Assembly: GCA_964464595.1 (NCBI GenBank)
Contig: CAYXGW010000003.1
Coordinates: forward strand, 1 to 64,000
Direction of reading: 5' to 3'
Length of the DNA: 64,000 nt
Source: JADFJB01 sp964464595
Lineage (GTDB): Bacteria; Zhuqueibacterota; JdFR-76; DREG01
The first letter of the stretch is position 1; every line of letters starts with the position of its first letter. A program made the translations under genes and the position numbers. The notes under the pieces are model-generated. The model did not search any database. It saw only the letters and a program-made list of their open reading frames with translations, and was not told where the DNA came from. This document shows, piece by piece, positions 51,190 through 60,698 of this stretch.

Positions 51190-52369
51190 GAATTTCAAAA
51201 ACAAAAAAACTGTTCATGCCATTGGATTAATTTCCGGCACCTCTATCGATGGCCTTGACATGGTTCATCTTCGGATCGAGTCATCTTCAAAAGGACCTCC
51301 CGGGTTTGAAGTTCTCTCATTTGATACAAAAACATATCCACGGAAAATAAAGGAATTAATTCTTAGGAATTCGTTTCCGAACAAAAGTTCATTAGAAGAC
51401 ATTTGTCGATTAAATTTTGAACTTGGTTTTCTCTTTTCGAACTATCTGTTAGAGTTTCTCGAAAACAAAAAGATAAATCCCGAAATTATTGATTTTATCG
51501 GATCTCACGGACACACTCTTATCCACTTGCCAAAAAGAGGGGAAGTAAAGCAGCACAAAGCCGGAACGTTACAAGTTGGTGATCCTGCGATTATTGCTAA
51601 CAAGAGTGGAATTTTAACAGTGGGAGATTTTCGAATTGCAGACATGGCTTTGGATGGTGAGGGCGCGCCGCTTGTTCCTTTTTTTGACGCTTTATATTTT
51701 ACTCACCCTCAAAAGAACAGGATAATTTTGAATATTGGTGGCATTGCTAATATTACCTCACTGCCGGCAAATGTCGAATCTGGAAACGTCATAGCTTTTG
51801 ATACAGGTCCGGGAAATGTTTTGATTGACTATTTCGCAAATCACTATTTTAAAATACCATTTGACAAGGATGGCAAAATAGCAAAATCAGGTAATATCCA
51901 AGACGACTTATTAGAGGTGCTCCAGGATGATCCATTTTTTCGCAAAAATCCGCCCAAATCAACTGGCAAAGAATTGTTCTTGTCGACATTTTTGGAAAAA
52001 ACACTGGACAGGATAGAAAAGAAAACAATCATTCATCAGGATGTATTGGCCACAGTTACCGAGTTTACAGCAAAAACAATCAGTTACGCGGTTAATAATT
52101 TGCTAAAACAAAAAAATTGGAATGAAATAATCAGTAGCGGTGGGGGGGTGAAGAACCAATTTTTAATGAAGAGGCTACAGAGTTATTTTTCGGACTCCGA
52201 GATTTTAACTTCAGAAATTCTTGGAATTGATCCAGATAGTAAAGAAGCTGTCTGCTTTGCAATTCTTGCGTATTTTACATTATTGGGAAAACCGGGTAAT
52301 TTACCTTCAGCTACCGGAGCTCGAGCGCATACTAGATTGGGGAAGATTTGTTTGCCGCCTTTAAAGTGA
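51176..52369 (+). CDS. anmK: Anhydro-N-acetylmuramic acid kinase
   Basis: 397 residues, a little longer than the usual 370. It converts 1,6-anhydroMurNAc and ATP to MurNAc-6-phosphate. ATP-motif GLISGTSIDGLDMVHLR is near residue 17, IGSHGHTLIHLP near 110, VGDFRIADMALDGEGAPLVPFFD near 150, NIGGIANIT near 182, and DTGPGNVLID near 208. The product is the substrate of MurQ (29652-30581). It overlaps the upstream GlcNAc kinase gene by 14 bases. Confidence 0.95.
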   Translation: MKWFENFKNKKTVHAIGLISGTSIDGLDMVHLRIESSSKGPPGFEVLSFDTKTYPRKIKELILRNSFPNKSSLEDICRLNFELGFLFSNYLLEFLENKKINPEIIDFIGSHGHTLIHLPKRGEVKQHKAGTLQVGDPAIIANKSGILTVGDFRIADMALDGEGAPLVPFFDALYFTHPQKNRIILNIGGIANITSLPANVESGNVIAFDTGPGNVLIDYFANHYFKIPFDKDGKIAKSGNIQDDLLEVLQDDPFFRKNPPKSTGKELFLSTFLEKTLDRIEKKTIIHQDVLATVTEFTAKTISYAVNNLLKQKNWNEIISSGGGVKNQFLMKRLQSYFSDSEILTSEILGIDPDSKEAVCFAILAYFTLLGKPGNLPSATGARAHTRLGKICLPPLK

Positions 52370-52522
52370 AGCGTATTGCAACCATCATCCATAACCTTTT
52401 GTTGGATATTTTTTAAGTAAACCGCTATTTTCTAGGTTTGCAATTTACGATTAAAAGAGGACAAAGAAGCCCTGGAATTTTGATTTAAATAAGTTGAAGA
52501 AGTATATATTTTTTTGATTTTA

Positions 52523-53689
52523 ATGAGTATGCAAAACGCAAAATTAATAAACACACTAATATTAATATTGACATTTTTCGCCTTTTTTTCGTTTCATTCC
52601 AAGGCCCAGGAGAAAAATCAAAACTCCCGCCTGGAAGCCATACGATTGGAACTTAACAAAGACCGGCAAAAGCTGCAAGATCAGAAACTTAAAGAAATGT
52701 CAACTTTAGAACAGCTGCAGGAAACAGACCGGGAAATCAATTTGATGCATAAGTTTATCCGGCAGCTAAAGCAAGAAGAAATTAAATTAAAACGAAGCCT
52801 CACCACCAACAATAAAGAACTTCTGGGTTTACAAGGTGAATTCAAAACACAAAAAGCATTATTTTCCAGGCGGATGGTTAATTTCTATAAACGAAGGAAA
52901 CTTGGTGATCTGGAGGTTTTGCTGACAGCAAAGTCTTTTAACCAGGTTCTTGTTTGGATGAAGTATATGCAAAAAATTACAGAAGCCGACAAACGTCGCT
53001 TGCAAAGCGTACAGAATAAAAAGCAAGATATCGAACATACGAAGAAACTAAATAAAGTTAAGTTAGAAGCCCATGAAAAGATTCTAGCTGAAAAAAACAC
53101 AGAAGAATCCAGACTTCAATCGAAAAAAAAAGATAAAGAAAAGATCCTTGCAAAAGTTCGCAATGATACCCGATTCATTGCCCAAAGAATAGAAGAATAT
53201 AAGCTTGCAGCTAAGGAAATTGAGCGGCTTCTGGTGAGAGATTCCGTTTTGCCCCCACTTACAGGCAGAAATTTTGCATCGACAAAAGGAAATCTTTATT
53301 GGCCGGTCAACGGTAAAATAATTAAGCGATTTGGCCGTATTAAAAACCCGGTAACCAATACTTATTATCAAAATGAAGGCATAGATATTCGAGCCCAGGT
53401 TGGTGACGAAGTCCGTGTTATATTTCCAGGAGTGGTAAGCGTAATCACTTGGTTGCGTGGGCGCGGTAATGTCGTTATAGTCAGACATGTTGGCAATTAC
53501 TATACGGTTTATACCCATCTTTCCGAGATATCGGCGGGATATGGCCAGAGGGTCTCTTCTGGAGATTTAATTGGAAGGGTTGGTGAATCCGATTCCGGTC
53601 CGATGCTTCATTTTGAAATCCGGCAAAGCGATCAGCCCATCAATCCTGTAACATGGCTGACGAAAGACAGACGTATCGTATCGCGTTAA
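52523..53689 (+). CDS. EnvC-like murein hydrolase activator (degenerate LytM/M23 domain)
   Basis: 388 residues from the ATG at 52523. An in-frame TTG at 52514 would add three. A signal peptide (about 1-28, ending SKAQ) is followed by a long coiled coil (about 30-240), as in EnvC. The C-terminal M23 domain (about 275-380) contains NEGIDIRAQVGDEV and GPMLHFEIRQ. The first zinc His of the HxGxD motif is Glu here and the first His of HxH is Met, so the zinc site is incomplete and it is probably not a peptidase. In E. coli such a protein activates amidases under FtsEX control. FtsEX is encoded at 11069-12567. Confidence 0.88.
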   Translation: MSMQNAKLINTLILILTFFAFFSFHSKAQEKNQNSRLEAIRLELNKDRQKLQDQKLKEMSTLEQLQETDREINLMHKFIRQLKQEEIKLKRSLTTNNKELLGLQGEFKTQKALFSRRMVNFYKRRKLGDLEVLLTAKSFNQVLVWMKYMQKITEADKRRLQSVQNKKQDIEHTKKLNKVKLEAHEKILAEKNTEESRLQSKKKDKEKILAKVRNDTRFIAQRIEEYKLAAKEIERLLVRDSVLPPLTGRNFASTKGNLYWPVNGKIIKRFGRIKNPVTNTYYQNEGIDIRAQVGDEVRVIFPGVVSVITWLRGRGNVVIVRHVGNYYTVYTHLSEISAGYGQRVSSGDLIGRVGESDSGPMLHFEIRQSDQPINPVTWLTKDRRIVSR

Positions 53690-53707
53690 TTTTAAAAGAA
53701 TAATATA

Positions 53708-54865
53708 ATGAGTGATTTATTCGGAAATATTCCTGTTGAAGAAAAAAACATAACTGCATCAGATGACTCTGAAAACAGAATAGATTTCGGTTCGGTTATT
53801 GGACAAAGCAGGGTAAAAGCCATCCTTACAAGAATCATTGAAAACAATCGATTGGCTAATTCCTTTTTATTTTTCGGACCGGAAGGATGCGGTAAGATTG
53901 CGACCGCCATAGAATTCGCAAAAGCTATCAATTGTTTGGCGGATGCAAAAAAGCCATGTCAGAATTGTAGCGCATGCAGACAAATCGGATCGCTAACACA
54001 CCCCGATTTCAAGTTTGTCTTTTCCGGCCCCAAAAACCTGGCAGAAAAAGATATAATTGAACATGTACAAAAAATTTCAAAAAATCCGTATCTTTCTGCT
54101 GCTTATTTATCAAATTCGGAAATATTGATAGACCAGATCCGTGAATTAAAAAAATTGGCCAGTTTTAAAAGATACAATGCAAAAACGAAAGTGTTTATTA
54201 TATCCGAGGCGGAGAAGATGAGGATGGAAGCAGCAAATTCCTTGTTGAAATTACTTGAAGAACCACCCGAAAGCCTCACTTTAATTTTGACCACATCAAG
54301 GTTAGACCAGGTATTACCGACAATCAGTTCCCGCTGCCAGATGATCAAATTTTCACCATTGAGCAGAGACGAAATCAAAGAAAAATGTTTAGAACTTGGG
54401 ATTGGCGAACAGCAGAGTTCAGTAATTTCCAGATTATCCATTGGCAACTTCAGAAAAGCTATGGATCTAACTCGAATCAATTTTCAGCAGCTGCGTGATG
54501 AAGCCGGGCAGTTATTGCTAGCTGCAAAACAAACGGATATTATTAAGAAATTCCAATTAATCGGTGAACTCACACGAGGGAAAAACCGTGGCGAAATAAA
54601 GGAACTTTTCCTAAGTGCAATAAGTTTATTGCGAGATGTTCAGATATTGAGTGCTCAAACCGGCTCGTTAAATGATTTGTTATTCAATGCTGATCAACCG
54701 AAAAAGCTCGATCAACTACTCAATATTTTTAATTCAAGCAACATTTCAACAGCCCTGGACAAGACAGAGTATTATATTGAACTCGTGGATAGAAATATCT
54801 ACATTAACCTTATTTTTATCAATTACTTAAATGACTTAAGTGAACTTCTGCAAAGTGCAGCATAG
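53708..54865 (+). CDS. holB: DNA polymerase III delta' subunit (clamp-loader ATPase)
   Basis: 385 residues. It begins LFGNIPV and then IGQSRVKAILTRIIENNRLANSFLF, typical of clamp-loader delta'. Walker A-like GPEGCGKIATAIEF is near residue 59. The zinc module CLADAKKPCQNCSACRQI is near 79. SEAEKMRMEAANSLLKLLEEPPES (Walker B region) lies near 167 and the SRC motif TISSRCQMIKF near 205. Gamma/tau subunits usually have GKTS after the P-loop Lys; here it is GKIA, which favours delta' over DnaX. It starts 18 bases after the EnvC-like gene ends. Confidence 0.88.
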   Translation: MSDLFGNIPVEEKNITASDDSENRIDFGSVIGQSRVKAILTRIIENNRLANSFLFFGPEGCGKIATAIEFAKAINCLADAKKPCQNCSACRQIGSLTHPDFKFVFSGPKNLAEKDIIEHVQKISKNPYLSAAYLSNSEILIDQIRELKKLASFKRYNAKTKVFIISEAEKMRMEAANSLLKLLEEPPESLTLILTTSRLDQVLPTISSRCQMIKFSPLSRDEIKEKCLELGIGEQQSSVISRLSIGNFRKAMDLTRINFQQLRDEAGQLLLAAKQTDIIKKFQLIGELTRGKNRGEIKELFLSAISLLRDVQILSAQTGSLNDLLFNADQPKKLDQLLNIFNSSNISTALDKTEYYIELVDRNIYINLIFINYLNDLSELLQSAA

Positions 54866-54889
54866 TTATTTTATTCGAAATCGAAAACA

Positions 54890-56959
54890 ATGACCAAAGC
54901 TACAACAAATAAGAGAATTTTAGTCACAAGCGCCTTACCTTATGCAAACGGTCCGCTTCATATTGGCCAGATTGCCGGAGCCTATTTACCAGCAGACATT
55001 TATGTTCGATATCAGAGGCTAAAAGGCCAGGAGATCATATTTATTTGTGGGACAGATGAACATGGTGTACCGATTACTATCACAGCGGATAAAAAGGGTA
55101 TTACACCACAAGAGGTTGTAGACTTTTATCATCAGAACCATAAAGTGGCTTTCGAGCAGTTTGGCATCAGTTTCGATAATTTTTCGCGAACTTCGCTAAG
55201 GATTCATCATCGGACATCCCAGGAAATATTTTTACAATTGTACAGAAACAACAATTTAATTACCAAAACGGAAAAGCAGTTTTATTGTGAACACTGTAAG
55301 CGATTTCTAGCGGATCGTTATGTTGAGGGGGTGTGTCCAAATTGCGGAAAGGAAGGGGCAAGAGGGGACCAATGTGAATCTTGCGGCACTTGGCTGGAAC
55401 CCATGCAATTAATAGATCCGCATTGTGCTATCTGCGGGGAAACGCCGGTTATTCGGGAAACCACACATTGGTACTTGCCCTTGGGTAAATTTCAGGATAA
55501 AATTCAAACATGGATAAATTCAAAAAGCCATTGGAAAAACAATGTGATAAATTACTGCAATGGCTGGTTTGAAAAGGGATTGGAAGATCGGGCAATCACC
55601 CGCGATCTGGATTGGGGAATACCGGTTCCGCTTAAGAATATGAAAGAAAAAGTGTTGTATGTCTGGTTCGAGGCTACTATCGGGTATATTTCTGCTACAA
55701 AGGAATGGGCCAAGAAAATCGGAAATCCTGGAAAATGGAAAGACTATTGGATCAATCAAAACACCAAATTGGTTCATTTTATCGGGAAAGATAATATAGT
55801 TTTTCATGCCATCTTTTGGCCAATTGTTTTAATGCAGCGCGGAGAATACGTCTTGCCTGCCGAGATTCCGGCAAACGAATTCTTGAATATTGCCGGTAGT
55901 AAAATTTCTACCAGTCGAAACTATGCGATCTGGCTGGATGATTATTTAACCAGGTTTCCGCCGGATCCCTTGCGCTATTCGTTGATCTCGCTTTTACCAG
56001 AAACCAAAGATTCTGATTTTTCTTGGAAGGACTTTCAATCCAGATACAACTTTGAACTGGCGGATATACTCGGTAATTTTGTTCATAGAACATTAACTTT
56101 TGTCGAAAAATATTTTTCCGGGCGAGTTCCAATTCGTTCAGAGTTGGACGAACTGGATAAACAGGCTATAGCAGCAATGAAAGAATTACCCGTTAAAGTT
56201 GGAGAATATGTAGAGAAGTTTCAATTTCGTCCAGCTGCAAAAGCTATGATGGATTTGGCCCGGTTTGCAAATAAGTATTTTAATGACAAACAGCCATGGT
56301 TTACAAGACGGGAAGATCCGGCGAGTTGTGCAACCACCTTGAATTTATGCTTGGAACTCACAAGGGCATTAGCTATAGTCGGCAGCCCGTTTATTCCATT
56401 TAGTGCTGCTCGAATTTGGCAAATGATGAATTTAAACGGAGTAATTGAGAAACAAAATTGGGACGATCTTGGTGAATTAAAGTTACGAACGGGACATTTA
56501 CTGGGCCGCACCCAAATCCTCTTTCCTAAAATTTCAGACGAAGTTATTGAAAAAGAAATCGAACGATTGGCTCAAACCGCTACGGGAGAAGAAGAACCCA
56601 AAGGCGCAATTGAAAAAACAAAGGAAAAACTGATGGAATTTATCTCATATGAAGATTTCAGTAAATTGGATTTAAAAGTCGCAAAAATACTTGAAGTAGA
56701 AAAAGTTGAAAATACCGATAGGTTACTGCGAATCCAGATTGATCTGGGATCAGAAAAACGTCAGCTCGTTGCCGGGTTGGCAAAGGCATATTCGCCGGAG
56801 GAGATGGTTGGAAAACACATCGTCGTAATAGCGAACCTGGAGCCGGCTGTTATCAGAGGCGTTGAGTCTAAGGGAATGCTTTTGGCTGCCTCAAGCGAAG
56901 ACAATATTTCTCTGCTAACGTTAGACCGCGATATAGAACCGGGATCAAAAGTTAAATAG
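54890..56959 (+). CDS. metG: Methionyl-tRNA synthetase
   Basis: 689 residues. It charges tRNA-Met in the cytoplasm. The HIGH motif is in ALPYANGPLHIGQIAGAY near residue 16. Zinc knuckles with CEHCKRF, CPNCGKEG, CESCGTWL and CAICG lie at about 131-180. The KMSKS equivalent is KISTSRN near 341, a variant that I associate with FCB-group enzymes. The C-terminal EMAP/Trbp111-like tRNA-binding domain begins DFSKLDLKVAKILEVEKVEN near 582 and allows dimer formation. Its stop overlaps the tatD GTG start by one base. Confidence 0.96.
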   Translation: MTKATTNKRILVTSALPYANGPLHIGQIAGAYLPADIYVRYQRLKGQEIIFICGTDEHGVPITITADKKGITPQEVVDFYHQNHKVAFEQFGISFDNFSRTSLRIHHRTSQEIFLQLYRNNNLITKTEKQFYCEHCKRFLADRYVEGVCPNCGKEGARGDQCESCGTWLEPMQLIDPHCAICGETPVIRETTHWYLPLGKFQDKIQTWINSKSHWKNNVINYCNGWFEKGLEDRAITRDLDWGIPVPLKNMKEKVLYVWFEATIGYISATKEWAKKIGNPGKWKDYWINQNTKLVHFIGKDNIVFHAIFWPIVLMQRGEYVLPAEIPANEFLNIAGSKISTSRNYAIWLDDYLTRFPPDPLRYSLISLLPETKDSDFSWKDFQSRYNFELADILGNFVHRTLTFVEKYFSGRVPIRSELDELDKQAIAAMKELPVKVGEYVEKFQFRPAAKAMMDLARFANKYFNDKQPWFTRREDPASCATTLNLCLELTRALAIVGSPFIPFSAARIWQMMNLNGVIEKQNWDDLGELKLRTGHLLGRTQILFPKISDEVIEKEIERLAQTATGEEEPKGAIEKTKEKLMEFISYEDFSKLDLKVAKILEVEKVENTDRLLRIQIDLGSEKRQLVAGLAKAYSPEEMVGKHIVVIANLEPAVIRGVESKGMLLAASSEDNISLLTLDRDIEPGSKVK

Positions 56960-57729
56960 TGCTCATTGATTCACACTGTCATCTAACTTTAGAAGATTTT
57001 CAAAAAGATCTAGATGAAGTAATCTCGCGGGCAGAAGACTCCGGAATCGGTAAGATAATCGTCCCGGGTCTTGATCTCCAAACCAGCCGGTATGCCATTG
57101 AGCTTGCGGAAAGATATGGATCGGTTTATGCTGCAATCGGCACACATCCGCAAGATTCTAAAAGCTACAACAGAAATCAAATGGATCAATTTGAAAAATT
57201 AGCGGATCATGATAAAGTGGTAGCGATTGGCGAAATAGGATTGGATTACTATTGGGATTACGCTCCCAAGGAAGTACAAAAACAAATATTTAAGGAATTT
57301 TTGGAGCTGGCCAAAGATACAAAAATACCCGTGATCATTCACAACCGTGAGGCATATGCCGATTTGATTGATTGTGTGAGAGAAAAACAATTTGAAAATG
57401 TAACAGGCGTGTTTCATTGCTTTTCCGAAGATGAAAAATCAGCCAGGGAAGTATTAGATTTGGGATTTTCAGTATCATTTACAGGAACGGTAACATTTAA
57501 AAACTCCAAAACAGCAGAGCTTTCAAAAGCTGTTCAGCTAAGCGACCAGTTATTGGAAACAGATGCACCTTTTATGGCGCCGGTTCCATATCGAGGCAAA
57601 AGAAACGAACCAAGCTTTGTAAAAGACATTGCCCAGAAACAAGCTGAATTTAGAAATATAACCGTGGAAGAAGTTGGACGTATAACGACTGAACATGCAT
57701 TTCGTTTGTTTCCTAAATTAAAAAACTGA
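56959..57729 (+). CDS. tatD: TatD-family metal-dependent deoxyribonuclease
   Basis: 256 residues. The GTG start at 56959 overlaps the metG stop by one base, and the protein begins LIDSHCHL with the HxH metal ligands. VVAIGEIGLDYYWD near residue 88, VIIHNREAY near 128, VFHCFSED near 157 and LLETDAPFMAP near 200 complete the metal site of the amidohydrolase-like TIM barrel. TatD proteins are 3'-5' DNA exonucleases. The metG-tatD-rsmA order is common in bacteria. Confidence 0.94.
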   Translation: MLIDSHCHLTLEDFQKDLDEVISRAEDSGIGKIIVPGLDLQTSRYAIELAERYGSVYAAIGTHPQDSKSYNRNQMDQFEKLADHDKVVAIGEIGLDYYWDYAPKEVQKQIFKEFLELAKDTKIPVIIHNREAYADLIDCVREKQFENVTGVFHCFSEDEKSAREVLDLGFSVSFTGTVTFKNSKTAELSKAVQLSDQLLETDAPFMAPVPYRGKRNEPSFVKDIAQKQAEFRNITVEEVGRITTEHAFRLFPKLKN

Positions 57730-57758
57730 AAGTATGTTTTAAACTATGGAATCAGCAG

Positions 57759-58553
57759 ATGGAGAATATCTTCCCCCAAAAATCACTGGGTCAAAATTTT
57801 CTTATAGATAGGAATATAGCTAACAAGATCATTTCATTACTTGATATTTCTCCGAATGATGTACTCATTGAAATTGGACCAGGAAAAGGAATCCTGACCC
57901 AATTTTTTTTTGAATTCAAGAATACGGTATATGCAATCGAGATAGATAAACGATGTGTTGAATATCTTATTGATAAATTAAAAAAGTCTTCCCATATAAA
58001 TATTATTCATCACAATTTTTTAGATTGGACTTTGGAAAAACAGAAATTTGTGAAAAAAGATTTAAAGTGGGTGGGAAATTTACCTTATCATATCACAAGC
58101 CCCGTATTGTTTAAATTGATTGATTTATATCCACAAGTAAGTAAAGCTGTTTTCATGGTTCAGAGAGAAGTAGCGGAAAGAATAGTCGCGTCTCATGGAA
58201 ATAAAGATTATGGTATTTTATCCGTAATGGTTCAAACATTTTATTCTGTGAAAAAGCGGTTTAATGTCTCGAATAGTGTGTTTAGCCCCAAACCAAGAGT
58301 GGATTCTGCAGTGATTTCTCTTGAATGCCGCAAAAATGTTGATCTTGGTTGTGAGTTACAAACCTATAAGCATGTGGTTAAGAAAGCATTCAACCAGAGA
58401 AGAAAACTGTTGACAAATTCTCTTAAAACCCTTTTTTCCCAAGAAGATTTTGAAAAACAACCATTTGAATTTCATCGTAGAGCCGAGGAGGTTCCAGTAA
58501 AAGAATGGAAAATACTGAGCCAACACTTGCACCAAAAGATGATCCAAAATTAA
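57759..58553 (+). CDS. rsmA: 16S rRNA (adenine1518/1519-N6)-dimethyltransferase
   Basis: 264 residues, full length. It dimethylates A1518 and A1519 of 16S rRNA. The opening KSLGQNFLIDRNIANKI and motif I LIEIGPGKGILTQFF are near residues 9-50. The catalytic NLPYHITSPVLFKL is near 107 and the C-terminal helical domain has KKAFNQRRKLLTNSLK. Its last 49 bases overlap the mgtE start region in another frame. No good ribosome site is seen ahead of the ATG, so expression may depend on coupling to tatD. Confidence 0.95.
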   Translation: MENIFPQKSLGQNFLIDRNIANKIISLLDISPNDVLIEIGPGKGILTQFFFEFKNTVYAIEIDKRCVEYLIDKLKKSSHINIIHHNFLDWTLEKQKFVKKDLKWVGNLPYHITSPVLFKLIDLYPQVSKAVFMVQREVAERIVASHGNKDYGILSVMVQTFYSVKKRFNVSNSVFSPKPRVDSAVISLECRKNVDLGCELQTYKHVVKKAFNQRRKLLTNSLKTLFSQEDFEKQPFEFHRRAEEVPVKEWKILSQHLHQKMIQN

Positions 58554-59905
58554 GTCTTGGGTGGATCGAATCAACCCTTGATGATTTAAAGGATTTGATT
58601 GGTTCAAAGGCTGACGGATTCATTTTAAACATCGCAAAAGACTTGCATCCTTCGGATATTGCTGAATTATCGCGGCACCTAAATAGGGACGAGCGAACGT
58701 ATTTATTAAATCTTCTTGACCCTGAAGTTGTTTCCGAAACACTAATCGAATTGAGCCCTCCGATGCAATCCGAATATTTAGCTCAAGCAGACACGGCCAG
58801 AATCTCAGAAGTTGTTGAGGAGATGGATTCTGATGATGCAGCAGATTTTATCAGTGGCCTGAAGGAAGAAGTTGCTGAGAAAATTCTTGATTCCATTGAC
58901 AAAGAAGATTCCGCAGAAGTCCGGGAACTTCTTTTGCACGAAGAAGATACTGCCGGCGGAATCATGGCTAAAGAATTCGTTGCGGTGAGTAAAGAACTGA
59001 CTGTAGATCAGGCAATTCAGAAGATTCGAAGAATGACTGAAGAAGTCGATGAAATTTATAATGTTTTTGCGATCGACGAATATAAGGTGCTAAATGGGGT
59101 TGTTCCACTGCAAAAACTATTATTGGCCCGGCCAGGTGTAAAAGTTCAACATATTATGAATGAAGATGTTATTTCCGTTTGTACAAGCGTCGATCAGGAG
59201 AAAGTTGCGAGGTTGTTCAAGAAATATGATTTGATTTCTATCCCGGTTGTTGACGATCAAATGAAACTGGTAGGACGAATAACCATTGATGACATTGTTG
59301 ATGTGATTGAAGATGAAGCGAGCGAAGATGTTCAGAAAATAGCCGGTATTACAGATATTGACATTCAGGAGACCTCTACACTACGTATCACAGGTGCTCG
59401 ATTGCCTTGGTTAGCGATTTCCTTTGTGGGAGAAATTGTCACAGGAATATTGATGAGCCAGTTTCAATCGTCTCTAACACGTGCGATTCAGATTGCATTT
59501 TTAGTTCCTCTTGTTATGGCGATAGGCGGAAATGTCGGAAACCAGTCAGCAATTGTTATCATTCGTGGATTAACCACCGGCGAAATTGGCATATTGGAAA
59601 CAGGCAGAAGGATGCGTAAGGAATTGTGGGTTGCAATGCTACTGGGTTTTTCACTTGCACTGGGGATTTTTTTAATCTCCGGTTTTTGGTTTGATGATTT
59701 TAGATTGGGGTTTGTTATTGCTCTCGCATTGGTTGTTGTCGTTATTAATGCGGCTCTTACAGGAACGATTCTTCCGTTTGTGTTAAAAAGGCTCGATATT
59801 GACCCGGCAATAGCAACAAGCCCACTTATTACCACAAGTAATGATATTTTAGGCTTGCTTATTTATTTTGGCATGATCACAATCTACTTAACCCGATTTA
59901 GTTAA
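58505..59905 (+). CDS. mgtE: Magnesium transporter MgtE
   Basis: 466 residues. The cytoplasmic N domain (LHPSDIAELSRHL near 47, EMDSDDAADFISGL near 107) is followed by the pair of CBS domains (AKEFVAVSKELTVDQAI near 155; HIMNEDVISVCTSVDQEKVARLFKKYDL near 215). Five membrane helices follow from about residue 305, with PLVMAIGGNVGNQSAIVIIRGL, the pore signature. CBS and N domains sense intracellular Mg2+ and close the channel. The start overlaps rsmA by 49 bases. It is supported by AGGAGG at 58486-58491, 13 bases ahead, rather far but strong. Confidence 0.93.
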   Translation: MENTEPTLAPKDDPKLSLGWIESTLDDLKDLIGSKADGFILNIAKDLHPSDIAELSRHLNRDERTYLLNLLDPEVVSETLIELSPPMQSEYLAQADTARISEVVEEMDSDDAADFISGLKEEVAEKILDSIDKEDSAEVRELLLHEEDTAGGIMAKEFVAVSKELTVDQAIQKIRRMTEEVDEIYNVFAIDEYKVLNGVVPLQKLLLARPGVKVQHIMNEDVISVCTSVDQEKVARLFKKYDLISIPVVDDQMKLVGRITIDDIVDVIEDEASEDVQKIAGITDIDIQETSTLRITGARLPWLAISFVGEIVTGILMSQFQSSLTRAIQIAFLVPLVMAIGGNVGNQSAIVIIRGLTTGEIGILETGRRMRKELWVAMLLGFSLALGIFLISGFWFDDFRLGFVIALALVVVVINAALTGTILPFVLKRLDIDPAIATSPLITTSNDILGLLIYFGMITIYLTRFS

Positions 59906-59912
59906 TGATTTT

Positions 59913-60698
59913 ATGAGCATCGTTAAAACAGACGGTATTATTATTCGGTCACAAGATTACCTTGAATCCAGCAAAATAGTGACTTGCTATACCAAAGATT
60001 ATGGAAAAGTTGCTTTGATTGCAAAAGGAGCTCGTCGCCCTAAAAGTAAATTTGGCGGTGCCATAGATCTTTTACATCAAGTTCAACTGGTTTATTACTT
60101 CAAAGAAAACAGAGAGCTACAAACTCTTTCCCAAGCGGATATTCTTAAGTCATTTCATTATTTTTCAATTGATATCTCACGGTTTTCTTTAGCTTTAGCT
60201 ACTGCGGAGATCATCAATCAATTAGAAATGAAAGAGCATCCAAACCCTCAACTATATTCATATTTTGTGGAAACAATCACATCAATCGAGAGAGCCAAAA
60301 CCCCGGAATTAATTCTGTATCAATTTGTTTGGCGTTGGTTGGAAACTTCTGGATTTAGGCCGAAACTTCGACGCTGTTTAAAATGTGGACAATTCCCGGT
60401 CGGCGAAACCGTGAGATTCAAGTTTTCACTTGGTGGTTATTATTGTTCGAATTGTAATTTTGGTACTGAAGGATTTATACAAATTTCAAAAGAATGTATC
60501 CATTTGTTGTTGGAATTACGTGATTTCTCCCCAATTCAACTAGTCGACAAAAGAATAAAAGAGGCGACCCTAAGAGAAGTAAAACATATTATATGGCGAT
60601 TTTTACAACATCATGTTGAGGGAATAAAAGAGTTAAAAACACTGAGGTTTTTAAAAAAAATATCTAGTTCAAATGAAAAAAGAGTAGGAGCTGTTTGA
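59913..60698 (+). CDS. recO: DNA repair protein RecO
   Basis: 261 residues. The N-terminal OB fold starts KTDGIIIRSQDYLESSKIVTCYTKDYGKVALIAKGARRPKSKFGG-type sequence (residues 5-49, given here only as a landmark), typical of RecO. The C-terminal domain holds a zinc site with CLKCGQFP near 152 and CSNCNFG near 172. RecO, with RecR and RecF, exchanges SSB for RecA on gapped DNA. recF is in the same window (40899-42041). It ends one base before the glyQS start. Confidence 0.92.
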   Translation: MSIVKTDGIIIRSQDYLESSKIVTCYTKDYGKVALIAKGARRPKSKFGGAIDLLHQVQLVYYFKENRELQTLSQADILKSFHYFSIDISRFSLALATAEIINQLEMKEHPNPQLYSYFVETITSIERAKTPELILYQFVWRWLETSGFRPKLRRCLKCGQFPVGETVRFKFSLGGYYCSNCNFGTEGFIQISKECIHLLLELRDFSPIQLVDKRIKEATLREVKHIIWRFLQHHVEGIKELKTLRFLKKISSSNEKRVGAV

